Positions 19,601 to 29,056 of a stretch of 29,884 nucleotides of DNA are shown here, piece by piece. A program made the position numbers and the translations under genes. Below the pieces are notes generated by a model. That model saw only the letters and a list, made by a program, of their open reading frames with translations. It was not told the origin of the DNA and searched no databases. Source of the DNA: Isotricha intestinalis (lineage: Eukaryota; Ciliophora; Litostomatea; Vestibuliferida; Isotrichidae); assembly GCA_023807065.1 (NCBI GenBank), contig JAJJLU010003811.1, positions 1 through 29,884 on the forward strand, written 5' to 3'. The first letter of the stretch is position 1. Each line of letters begins with the position of its first letter.

Positions 19601-20944
19601 TTATATATTTATTACATTTATTTTATTTTCATAAGAAAATTCATTTTGATTATTAATTAAAGGATTAATTTCTTTAATAATTCTTTTATTAGTGTTAAAA
19701 ACACTTCTACTCTTTTTTTCTGATTTATTGTCTTTATCAAATAAATGTTCCAATCTATTATTTTTTTCTCTTAAAAGATGAACATTAGTTTCGGAAATAT
19801 CGAATTTTTGATTTTTAATATATTCACTAAAAGAAATTTGATTATCATATTTATTTTTTTTATTAGACATAATTAAATTATAATGATAATATAAATTATC
19901 AGCAAATTTAATTTCTTTTAAATATTGTTTAACGGTAAAAATTATATTCCCTATTCCATATCTTCCTCTTGATAAAAATTGTCTTAATTGAACCATTTTT
20001 TTAAAAGGAATACAATAAATTTCAACTTGATTCATTATTGAATTATAGATATGAAAGGTACAATTTAAAAAATTAATTGATTCATTTAATATAATTAAAT
20101 TTTTTGAAAATTCATTCATTTCATTTTTTACCATATAATTACCTTTCATTTTTGGATTAATCGGTTTTTTTTTTTCATTTTCATAAATATAATATTCATA
20201 TTGTCTTATTATTAAATGTCCAATTTTCATTAATAAAGCTGAAGTAGTCTCAATTTGAATATTTAATTTTTTTATAAAATTTTCATTAATATTTCCACTT
20301 TTTATTTCTCTTGATAATTGTTTTATATAAGGATTAAATTTTTCAAAATTATCAAGAATAATCATAATTTCATTTGAAATTATTTGTTTTTGATATTCAA
20401 TATCATTTAATATATTTTTTTTATTATTTCTTGTTTCAATTAATCCTTCATTAATTTCCCAATCTTTAATATATTCTACTTTAAAATTTTTAACTCTAAA
20501 ATTCCTTTTGTTCGAAATGTTTTTATTTTTTAAATCATTTTTTTCTTCTTTTGTTTGAATTTCATTGTTTAAATTCAAACTATTTTTCAAATTTCTAGAA
20601 GAATTAGAAATTATTAAAGTAATTGATTGATTTAAAGGAATAGAATTTCTTTGAGTATTATCAGTTGTACTATTACATTTAGTCATTTTAAAAATAGAAA
20701 AAGTTGGAATACTAGAATTTCTTTTTAATTTTATATTTTCATGCTTTCTCAATAAACTCAATTCTTTTAATTTTAATAATTCTGTCTTTTTAATGTAATT
20801 AGTTGAATCTTTCACTATTTTTTGACATTCAATTCTTCTTTGAGTAATATTAGAAAATAATTCAGATAATTTTTTATTGAAACATAATTGATTATAATAT
20901 CTCAATATTTTATTTTTATCAATATAAGTTTCAGTATTTTCCAT
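19601..20944 (-). CDS. Unknown helical protein
   Basis: 447 residues, ATG at 20944, TAA stop. I do not recognise a family. The N-terminal ~60 residues are helical and contain two Cys (YNQLCFNKKLSELFSNITQR is typical). Residues about 75-165 are Ser/Asn/Thr-rich and probably disordered. From about 165 to 385 there is a well-ordered, mostly helical region with conserved-looking features: an aromatic-rich segment (IGHLIIRQYEYYIYENEKKK), a segment with Cys and His (INFLNCTFHIYNSIMNQVEI), and a Gly/Arg turn (FLSRGRYGIGNIIFTVKQYL). The last 60 residues are polar. The order and residue variety suggest a real domain, not low complexity. Remote-homology or structure comparison would be needed to name it. 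Confidence 0.7.
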   Translation of the reverse strand: MENTETYIDKNKILRYYNQLCFNKKLSELFSNITQRRIECQKIVKDSTNYIKKTELLKLKELSLLRKHENIKLKRNSSIPTFSIFKMTKCNSTTDNTQRNSIPLNQSITLIISNSSRNLKNSLNLNNEIQTKEEKNDLKNKNISNKRNFRVKNFKVEYIKDWEINEGLIETRNNKKNILNDIEYQKQIISNEIMIILDNFEKFNPYIKQLSREIKSGNINENFIKKLNIQIETTSALLMKIGHLIIRQYEYYIYENEKKKPINPKMKGNYMVKNEMNEFSKNLIILNESINFLNCTFHIYNSIMNQVEIYCIPFKKMVQLRQFLSRGRYGIGNIIFTVKQYLKEIKFADNLYYHYNLIMSNKKNKYDNQISFSEYIKNQKFDISETNVHLLREKNNRLEHLFDKDNKSEKKSRSVFNTNKRIIKEINPLINNQNEFSYENKINVINI

Positions 20945-21154
20945 TATATTAATAAAAATATAATTAATTTTTATTTAAAAATGAATAAAAAAATTAAAAG
21001 AATAAAATTATAATAAAAAGAAAATCAAAAAATAAATTAAAATGAAAAAAATTTATTCATTATTTATTTATTTTATTATTTTTATTATAAAATATATCAT
21101 GTTTATTTGAAAAAAACAAAATTCTATATTTATAAAATAATAATTAATCAACTT

Positions 21155-23929
21155 TTAATTTTGATTATAAGAACAAATTTGTAAAGGATATTTAATTTGA
21201 AAAGCATTTGATAAAGATTTATAAGTACAATCTAAAATATCATAATTTAAAATAATATTATTTTCTTTTTTATTTCCAATATTAAATAAACTATTTCCTA
21301 TTTTTTTCCTGGAACTTTCAGAAATAAATTTTGGTCTTGGAATATAATCATATCTTCTTGAAATTTTCTTAAAATTTTTATTTCCAAATTTTTCAATTAC
21401 ATCAGTAATTATTATATTATTTTTTTTACTTGTTGGACTTAATATTGTATATGAACCAATAAAATAAGACCAATGCATTCTAAAAAAAATTTCTTCTGTT
21501 TGAGTTTGAGAATTTACTCGTTTAATTTCATTTTGATTATTTTTATTTTTCCTTTGATAACTTTTTAAATCTTTTATATTTATTTTTGTGATTTGAGAAG
21601 GAATATTTACTGATATATCTAATATTTTTTTCTTATAATGTGTTGCATTATCAAAACTTTCTCTTTTAGATATGAAAATTCTTTTTTTTTTTAAATCTGA
21701 AGAAGTTTTTGAAATTTTAGGAAAATTAATATTTAATGTATTATTATAACTATTTTGGTTGTTAATATTTAAAGTATTATTGTTACTATTTTGGATATTA
21801 ATTTTTAAACTATTTATAATATTTGTATTAGTATTATTAATTTTATGATCATTTAAACTTTCTTCAGTTAAAAGAGAAATTCGTTTTTTGTTCAATTTAT
21901 CAATTTTTCTTTTTTTAATTCTTTTTATTTTTGGTTTAAAAGGTAATAAATGTTTTAGTTCTTCAATATCAAGATTATCTCCACTAGGATCACTTTCACT
22001 ATCACTTTCATTAGAACTTAAACTATCATTATCTTCATTATTTTCTTTTTCATTTTCTTCATTATTATTATTTTTTCCTTTTTTATTCTTAACAAATTCC
22101 GTAAATTCTTTTTCTATATTATTTAAATTAGTTTCAACTTTTTCTTTTAATTTAGGATATTTGTAATTAAATATTTTATTTTCATTTTTTAAATTTTTAT
22201 GATAATTTAAATATAAAATGCCAATACAAATATCTCTTCCAATATTAGTTAATTTTTCAACATTAAAATATTGATTTGAAAATTTTCCATTGACACATCC
22301 AAAATAAGAAGTTTCTAAAGTAAAAACATTTTCAATATTTAATTCATTAAATAAATGAATTCTTCCAGTTCCTCTTTTATATTTAGGCATTTTAAAAATA
22401 GATTTATTAAAATTAATAACATCACTAATTTTACCACAAATAAAAGGAAAAAATTTACAAGCTTCAAAATTATCTTCAATAAAATTTCCATAAAAAAAAG
22501 AATTAAAAGCTCCAAAATGACCATGAAAATCAATAATACATTCAATATCAATTTTTTGTTTTATATTAAGAATTAAATTTTTAGTATAATAAATTTCAGG
22601 ATGTAATATTTCATTAGGATTAATCCATCTTCTATTTAAATCACAACCAGCAAAAGAAGTTCTTGTATTTCCACAAATAACACCATCAACATTAATCATT
22701 GGTACAATTTTAAATATATATTTATCTCTTAAATATTTAGCTTCTTCACAATCACTTAATAAAAAATCAATTGCACCTTTTATTTTCCATGATCCAACTG
22801 TTTCACTTGGATGTTGTCTTGCTATTAATATTATTCCTTTTTTCTTATTTAATTCTGAATTATAATTTAATATATTTGAATTATTTATTGTTATGTATTC
22901 TATTTCATTTCCTCCTAAAGTTTCACATAATTTTTTTCTGTGGAAAAAAGGATATTTATTATTTTCATATTTTGTATAATAATTGAAATCTTTCATTAAA
23001 TCTGTATATGTATATGGAATACAATTTGCAAAATAAACTTCATCATTATCATATTCTGAAGTGTAGTTAAATGATAATGTATAATAATTTTGCCTATTTC
23101 CTTTATTTAATCTATATAAATTATTTTTATAATATAATACTCTTTCTTTTGTATGATGCCATGATATTTTTTCATTTATATCTTTTTCTTTTGAATAAAC
23201 CCATATTTTTATCCCATAACAATATTTTGTTGTTTTTCTTAGCATATTCATTATTGAAAAATTTACTGTTTTACCTTTTTTTAAATTGTTTACTCTAAAA
23301 TAAAACCATTGTGTATAACCTTTTGAATTAGTATCATTATGTAAAAATAATTGATATTTATCTATTTTTTCTATATTTTCTTCATCTGTTGATTTTTCTG
23401 TGAAATATACTAATTGTAAATTACCACTTTCAAATTTACTTTCAAAATGTAATGTTTCTTTTATATCAAATCCATTATTTATTATTAAATTTTCTGTAGA
23501 TAATATATTTTTTCTTCTTCTAATCCTATTTTTTTTTATTTCTCTTTCATATTCTTTTAAATTAACTATATTTTCTATTGTTACTTTTCCTTCTTCATTA
23601 AAATCTTCTTTTAAATATACTAATTTTTTTAACATTTTACATGAATTAATATATAAATCTAAAATATATTCTTGTGAAGGCATTTTAATTTTGTCTTTTT
23701 TTTCTAAAATAAATGTTTCTTCCTTTTCATTCTTATAATGATTAAATGGAAAAATTTCTATTAATGAATAATTTTTTCCAAATTTAGGAGGATTAATAGG
23801 AATTACTTGTCTATCTATTAAAGGATCTGGTGGAATAAAATATTGTTTTTGAGATAAATAATTTATTTTATTTAATCTGATTGATTGTTTTGGGAAATAA
23901 TTAAATAAAGTTTTTGAGGAAATCTCCAT
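21155..23929 (-). CDS. Cytosolic carboxypeptidase (CCP/AGBL family, M14), probable tubulin deglutamylase
   Basis: 924 residues, ATG at 23929, TAA stop. The CCP-specific N-terminal beta-sandwich is clear at about 165-320 (YTQWFYFRVNNLKKGK, SFNYTSEYDNDEVYFANC, PYTYTDLMKDF). The M14 catalytic domain follows at about 325-580: zinc ligands in RQHPSETVGSW (H373, E376) and DFHGH (H469), substrate-binding R423 in NTRTSF, N432-R433 in GCDLNRRW, and catalytic E539 in TLETSYFG. All core residues are present, so it should be active. CCPs remove glutamates from tubulin tails and from branch points in axonemes; in a ciliate this sets ciliary microtubule glutamylation. The C-terminal ~340 residues hold an acidic Ser/Asp patch near 635-655, a basic stretch, Asn-rich repeats, and a late segment MHWSYFIGSYTIL near 835. 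Closest to AGBL2/3-like members, but the subtype is uncertain. Confidence 0.93.
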   Translation of the reverse strand: MEISSKTLFNYFPKQSIRLNKINYLSQKQYFIPPDPLIDRQVIPINPPKFGKNYSLIEIFPFNHYKNEKEETFILEKKDKIKMPSQEYILDLYINSCKMLKKLVYLKEDFNEEGKVTIENIVNLKEYEREIKKNRIRRRKNILSTENLIINNGFDIKETLHFESKFESGNLQLVYFTEKSTDEENIEKIDKYQLFLHNDTNSKGYTQWFYFRVNNLKKGKTVNFSIMNMLRKTTKYCYGIKIWVYSKEKDINEKISWHHTKERVLYYKNNLYRLNKGNRQNYYTLSFNYTSEYDNDEVYFANCIPYTYTDLMKDFNYYTKYENNKYPFFHRKKLCETLGGNEIEYITINNSNILNYNSELNKKKGIILIARQHPSETVGSWKIKGAIDFLLSDCEEAKYLRDKYIFKIVPMINVDGVICGNTRTSFAGCDLNRRWINPNEILHPEIYYTKNLILNIKQKIDIECIIDFHGHFGAFNSFFYGNFIEDNFEACKFFPFICGKISDVINFNKSIFKMPKYKRGTGRIHLFNELNIENVFTLETSYFGCVNGKFSNQYFNVEKLTNIGRDICIGILYLNYHKNLKNENKIFNYKYPKLKEKVETNLNNIEKEFTEFVKNKKGKNNNNEENEKENNEDNDSLSSNESDSESDPSGDNLDIEELKHLLPFKPKIKRIKKRKIDKLNKKRISLLTEESLNDHKINNTNTNIINSLKINIQNSNNNTLNINNQNSYNNTLNINFPKISKTSSDLKKKRIFISKRESFDNATHYKKKILDISVNIPSQITKINIKDLKSYQRKNKNNQNEIKRVNSQTQTEEIFFRMHWSYFIGSYTILSPTSKKNNIIITDVIEKFGNKNFKKISRRYDYIPRPKFISESSRKKIGNSLFNIGNKKENNIILNYDILDCTYKSLSNAFQIKYPLQICSYNQN
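21728..21799 (-). repeat. Imperfect 36-bp tandem duplication in the carboxypeptidase gene
   Basis: Two adjacent 36-bp units (21728-21763 and 21764-21799) share most bases and code twelve-residue copies of the form N-x-x-N-N-T-L-N-I-N in the disordered C-terminal part. The copies differ at several sites, so it is older than the 30-bp repeat at 9721. Confidence 0.6.
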
Positions 23930-25255
23930 ATATAATAATTATTATAAATTATCTAATTAATTATTAATTAGAAATTTTATAATTATTTTTCTAAGATAAT
24001 TTTTTTCTTCGATTATAAAGTTTATTAATTTTTTATTGTTTTAAACTTAAAGTTTTTTTGAAATTAATTGTTTTATTTTTTTATTAAATCGTAAAATTTA
24101 TAATATAAAATAGTATTAAAGATAAATCAGTAAAATTAATTTTTTAAATAAATAAAAATAATTATTTATTGAAATTATTGTTTCTATTTATAAATAAAAT
24201 TATTATTATGATTATTACAAATTGATTCATTCTTTCTTCAAATTCTTTAACAATATCTTGACTTATTCATTTAAATTTCTTTATTTCCTATTTTATCATA
24301 GTAATTTCTTTTTAAATTTCACTTTTTTTCTGGCAAAGTCTATTTTATTTGAATTTATTTATTTTTTTTCTCATAAAAATAAATTAGATCTATTAATCCA
24401 TTTTCACATCAATAATTTTTCTAAATATTTTTTATTCAAATTATCATTATCTTGTAATTGCTTTTGAAGTTTTAACAAAAATTTTATACTTTCATTATAT
24501 TTGAGTTAACTTTTTTTATATTATTTATAGGTATTATTGTTAATATTCTTTGTTTATATTTATCATAAGTATGAGATTTTTATTCTTTCAATCTCATTTT
24601 TTTAATATATTTTGATTCTCATCCAATTAAATCTTGAATTCTTTTTCCATAAATTATCATGAAAAAGACATTTTTTAATTTTTTTTATAGATTAAAAATA
24701 TTTAAACTAATTTTATTTCAAAAAACTGTCTAAAAAAAATTAAACAAAAAAACAATATTCTAAATATCTCTATATTAAATTGTTTGAGTGAAAAAGAAAT
24801 ATAAAACACAAAATATAAAATTAACAAAAAGAACAAGTAATTTTCCTGCAATTGATTTTTTCCTAACTTTATCTTAATCAATAATACCAATATTAATAGT
24901 TAGAACAAGATTACTAAATTCTAGAAGGAAGAAATAAGCTAACCATCATTAATTTTAATATCGAATTTCGGAGAAATAACTTCTTATTTATTTATTCTTC
25001 CTAAAAAATTCAATAACAACTTTTCTTCCTTTTCTGCCATCAACCACTTAAAATTTCCTATATAATTTCTTAGTATAACTTGTGTACTAAGACTCATATT
25101 TACCTGCTCTTTCTTTATTGATAATTCTTTTTAATATATCTCTATTAATATTGATATTCGAATTATTTTTTTTGAAATAAAATTTGAAATTTTAATTGTT
25201 TTAAATTTCGGTGAATTATTTTTTTTAATGTTTTAATTCGTACATTCAAATTAAT
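23930..25255. other. Long spacer between divergent carboxypeptidase and dynamin genes
   Basis: 1.33 kb. The two ends should hold the promoters of the flanking genes. The middle has coding-like minus-strand text (listed separately). T-rich and A-rich tracts are frequent; no defined motif. Confidence 0.45.
24200..25097 (-). pseudogene. Possible decayed gene (unknown family)
   Basis: An ATG at 25097 opens 37 codons on the minus strand (MSLSTQVILRNYIGNFKWLM at the start) with more TTG, CTA, AAG and TCC codons than the intact genes. It is followed after TAA by EVISPKFDIKINDG, and after TAG stops by a hydrophobic, membrane-like stretch. Further down, 24480-24370 reads as a 33-codon coiled-coil-like piece (KFLLKLQKQLQDNDNLNKKY). 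Stops are dense overall. It may be one or two decayed genes. Stop density alone is close to what such biased composition gives by chance, so confidence is low. Confidence 0.25.
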
Positions 25256-27121
25256 ATGAATTCTTTAATTTCTCTAATTAATAAATTGCAAGAAATTTTA
25301 ACAGTTTCTCAATTAAAATATAAAATAAATTTACCTCAAATTATATGTATTGGAAGTCAATCTTCAGGTAAAAGTAGTATAATAGAAAGTATAATAGGAA
25401 AAGATTTTTTACCAAAAGGAAGTGGAATAATAACAAGAAGACCAATAATATTACAATTAATAAATCAAAAAGAAGGAGAAGATTATTGTGAATTTTTTTT
25501 AAAACCTAATGAAAAAATAACAGATTTTTCAAAAGTAACAAAAGAAATAATATTACAAACAGAAAAAATTGCAGGTAAAGAAAAATTAATAAGTGATAAA
25601 CCAATAATAATGAAAATATATTCAACAAAATTAATTGATTTAACTTTAGTTGATTTACCAGGTTTAGTTAAAGTTCCTTTAAAAGGACAACCTGAAAATA
25701 TTGATAACCAAATTAAAAAAATTGTTTTAGATTTTATATCTAATTCAAATAGCATTATATTAGCAATTACTCCTTCAAATATTGATATTTCAAATAGTGA
25801 TTCTTTAAAAATTGCAAGAGAAGTTGATCCTTATTTTACAAGAACTTTAGGTGTTATTTCTAAAGTAGATTTAGTTGAAAATTATAAAGAATTTGTTAAT
25901 ATTATTAAAAATAATGTTTATCCTTTAAAATATGGTTATATTGGTGTTACTTGTAGAACTTCAAAAGAAAATTTAAATAATAAATCTTTAGATAATCAAA
26001 TTCAAGATGAAGAAGAGATTTATAAAGAAATTGATGATTATAATGATATTTTAAATAATTTAGGGATTAAAAATTTGACTATTAAATTAAAAGATTTATT
26101 AACTGAAAAAATAAAATTGTCAATTCCTACAATAAAAGAAAATTTAAATAATATTATATTTAAAAAACAAAAAGAATTAAAAGAATTAGGAGATGAAATA
26201 ATATTAGAAGATAATGAAATATCAATGAATACTTTTTTATTATCTTCAGTATTTAAATTCACAACAAAATATAAAGAATTTCTTAATGGAGATATAATAA
26301 ATTCAAATTTAAATAAGACTTATATTGGAGCTGCAAAAATAAGTAAAATATTTAATCAAAAATTTATAAATGAAATATTATCAATTGATCCTTTAGAAAA
26401 TTTAAAAGATGAAGAAATTTTAATAGTTATTAAAAATACAAATGGTTTAAGACCTTCTTTATTTGTTCCTGAAGTAGCTTTTGAAATTTTAGTTAAACAA
26501 CAAATTAAGAAATTAGAAGAACCCGGATTATTATGTATTAAAAAAGTATATGATGAATTAATAAATACTATTAATTCTATTTCACTTCCTGAAATTATAA
26601 GATTTAAAAAATTAGATAATAAAATTAAAGAATTATTAATTGGAATTATCGATAAATGCATTCCTGAAGTTAATGAAATGATTAAAAATTTAATTAAAAT
26701 TGAATTAGCTTATATTAATTCTTCTCATCCTGATTTTTTAAATAATAAAGATGAATTAAATAAGAATGAAGATAATAATAATAATAATAATATTGATAAA
26801 AATTATAGGAATAATTTAAATTTTAATGAAAGGGAATTGATGGAAATTTCTATTGTGAAAAATCTAATTGTTTCTTATTTTAACATTGTTAAAAAAAATT
26901 ATTGTGATTTTGTCCCTAAAACTATTATGTGTTTTTTGGTTAATAAAACTAAAGATATTTCTGAACAAGAAATTATTGCACAATTATATAAAACTAAAGA
27001 AGATATTAAAAGTCTTTTGAAAGAAGATGAAGATATCAGTCAAAGAAGAAAAGAATTAAAAGATAGTTTAATTTTTTTAAAAAATTCTTTCAATATTTTA
27101 AATATTGAATCAAATAAATGA
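25256..27121 (+). CDS. Dynamin-related protein (DRP) GTPase
   Basis: 621 residues, ATG at 25256, TGA stop (the only TGA-terminated gene here). The GTPase domain is complete: G1 GSQSSGKSS at 33-41, G2 threonine T60 in GIITRRP, G3 DLPG at 133-136, G4 SKVD at 202-205 (usual TKxD). The dynamin signature LPKGSGIITRRP is present. A stalk/middle domain covers about 275-500, with the usual RPSLFVPEVAFE segment near 402-413. A short Asn-rich insert (AAT microsatellite near 26770-26795) sits where other dynamins carry a PH domain or insert B. The GTPase effector domain lies at about 530-621. There is no PH or proline-rich domain, so it is the Drp1/Vps1-like type that self-assembles on membranes for organelle division or endocytosis. 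Which membrane cannot be told. Confidence 0.94.
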   Translation: MNSLISLINKLQEILTVSQLKYKINLPQIICIGSQSSGKSSIIESIIGKDFLPKGSGIITRRPIILQLINQKEGEDYCEFFLKPNEKITDFSKVTKEIILQTEKIAGKEKLISDKPIIMKIYSTKLIDLTLVDLPGLVKVPLKGQPENIDNQIKKIVLDFISNSNSIILAITPSNIDISNSDSLKIAREVDPYFTRTLGVISKVDLVENYKEFVNIIKNNVYPLKYGYIGVTCRTSKENLNNKSLDNQIQDEEEIYKEIDDYNDILNNLGIKNLTIKLKDLLTEKIKLSIPTIKENLNNIIFKKQKELKELGDEIILEDNEISMNTFLLSSVFKFTTKYKEFLNGDIINSNLNKTYIGAAKISKIFNQKFINEILSIDPLENLKDEEILIVIKNTNGLRPSLFVPEVAFEILVKQQIKKLEEPGLLCIKKVYDELINTINSISLPEIIRFKKLDNKIKELLIGIIDKCIPEVNEMIKNLIKIELAYINSSHPDFLNNKDELNKNEDNNNNNNIDKNYRNNLNFNERELMEISIVKNLIVSYFNIVKKNYCDFVPKTIMCFLVNKTKDISEQEIIAQLYKTKEDIKSLLKEDEDISQRRKELKDSLIFLKNSFNILNIESNK

Positions 27122-27220
27122 TATATTTAATATTACTAGTCTATAAAGAAATTTAAAAAAAAATAACTACAAAAATAAATAATTATTATATATATTATAA
27201 CTTTTTCTTAAGATTTAGTA

Positions 27221-29056
27221 TTAATCATCTTTGTTATGAAGACTGTTCCTATAATCTGAAAAATAATTTAATTCAGATTGTTTAACAGAAGTTTGAAATT
27301 CACTTTTTGGACTATATGATGTTATTTTATTGATTAATCCCAGACTTTCAGACCTTTTTAATTGTTTTGATATTATATTAAAATCATGAGGAGGTGATAG
27401 AATTTTATTTCTAATTTTTAACTTACTTAGATTATTTCTATTCATTAAAGAATTAATTTTTAATTTTTCATTAAATTTCCAAAAATTATTTCCTGTATTA
27501 TTTAAATTTATAATAGGTAGATAAGGAGTTTCTCTTTTAGATATTTTTCCGTCGTTAACTTTATAATTATATAATGTTCCTCTAAAATTATTTTTTTGAT
27601 GATTAGTATTTAAATTTTTTTCATTTCCTAAATTGTGTAAATTTCTTAGTGAGTAATTAATTGGAGAAAAATTATGTGAAATATTATTCATACTTTCACT
27701 TTTAATCAATCTATTATTAATTAAACTATTTTTTTTAATATTAATAATCGAATTAGAATCTTCTTTTTTAATGTTATTTAAAAAATCTTTCTTAATTTCA
27801 CCTGAAAGTTTTAAATTATTAATATACTTCATATTGTCTTCTTTCATTTTATTATACTTTATTTTAAGCTTACTTTCATTTCCATTAATATTATTATTAT
27901 TATTATTTAAAGTAGAAGTAGTAGCATTAGTGGAAGATTTAGTGATAATATTTTTAGTATAAATATTTCCAAAATCTTCATTCTCATTCTCAAAATATAT
28001 ATAAGTATATCCGTTGAAAATAATATTATAATCATCTCTTTGATAATAACTTTGATAACGTTCTAAAGTTTTTTGAGAAATTTTATCAGGACCTTCACAA
28101 TATTTTTTATCATAATTCCCTTCTTTTTTTGGAATGAAAGGTGAAGTCATAATTTTATTATATATTTTATCCCATTCAAAATTTTTAAACCAAATATGAT
28201 TTTTCAATTCTCTAATTCCAAAATTATAACCTAATCTTTTACATTCTTTTCTCTTTAAACATTCATTAATAAAGTTCATACTTTCAATACTCCAATTATA
28301 AGGTAAATCACTATGATTTATTTTAGCTTGTTTTCTCAAAATAATATTTTTAATTTCTCTTCTATTTTTACCTAAATAAGGTCTTTGTCCCATCATAAAT
28401 TCATATCCCATAATACCAATAGCAAAAAAATCAACTGTAAAACTATGATTTTGACCTAATAATACTTCAGGTGCCATATAACCAGGAGTTCCACTAGTTT
28501 CAGAAGAATTATCTTTTTTTTTAATTTTAGCTACCCCAAAATCTGTTATTCTTATATAACCATTTTCATCACATACTAAATTTTCTGGTTTAATATCTCT
28601 ATGTATAATATTATTATTGTGAATATATTCTAAACCAAGTATTACACAAGCTATAAAAAATTTTGTTTGATTTTCTGAAAATTTATGATATCTACATATA
28701 TGATAACGTAAATCTCCTCCTGTTAATAAATCCATTACTAAATATAAATTATCATAATCTTGAAATGAATATTTCATATTTACTATAAATGGATGATGAA
28801 GATATGATAAAAATTCTCTTTCAGATTTTATACTTTTTTCACTTTTTCTATCTATTATTTTTACTTTTGACATTTCTTTTAATGCATAAAATTTTTTCTT
28901 CTTTTTTAATAAAACTTTCCATACTTTTCCAAATCCTCCTTTTCCTATTATATATTGAAATTCAAATAAATTTCTGTTTACTATGTTTTTAGTTTTATAT
29001 TTTTTTTATTTACATTTTACTTTTGATTTTCTTAAAAGAGCTTCTTCTTGACCCAT
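27221..29056 (-). CDS. AGC protein kinase of STK32/YANK type, predicted N-myristoylated (two exons)
   Basis: Spliced gene of 600 residues: exon 1 29056-29014, 33-nt intron 29013-28981, exon 2 28980-27221. Starting at the inner ATG 28873 would lose the Gly-rich loop (GKGGFGKV, 27-34) and the ATP-binding Lys (K49 in YALKE); with exon 1 the kinase is complete. Other motifs: HRDIKPEN (141-148), DFG (161-163), APE (184-186), activation-loop SETSGTPGY. The segment YSFQDYDNLYLVMDLLTGGD plus LRYH, and a late FIPKKEG, are close to human STK32 kinases. The N-terminus MGQEEA fits the myristoylation pattern (Gly2, small residue at 6), as in STK32 proteins, so plasma-membrane or ciliary-membrane attachment is likely. 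Residues about 310-600 are Asn/Ser/Lys-rich and probably disordered. Substrates unknown. Confidence 0.9.
28981..29013 (-). other. 33-nt spliceosomal intron
   Basis: On the minus strand it starts GTAAATAAAA and ends AAAAACATAG, with ACTAA about ten bases before the 3' end as a possible branch point. It contains an in-frame TAA. Removing it joins codon 15 (T|TA, Leu) and moves the upstream ATG into the frame of the kinase Gly-rich loop. It lies 43 nt into the coding sequence. Confidence 0.85.

Noticed and set aside
21888..23738. Several plus-strand ORFs of 70-112 codons opposite the carboxypeptidase gene
   Set aside because: They are antisense shadows rich in Phe, Leu and Ser, mirroring the Lys/Glu/Asn codons of a gene with clear catalytic motifs.
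27221..28873. Kinase gene starting at ATG 28873
   Set aside because: This start removes the Gly-rich loop and the ATP-binding Lys, both of which are coded just upstream in the same frame and connect to an ATG by a 33-nt GT-AG intron.
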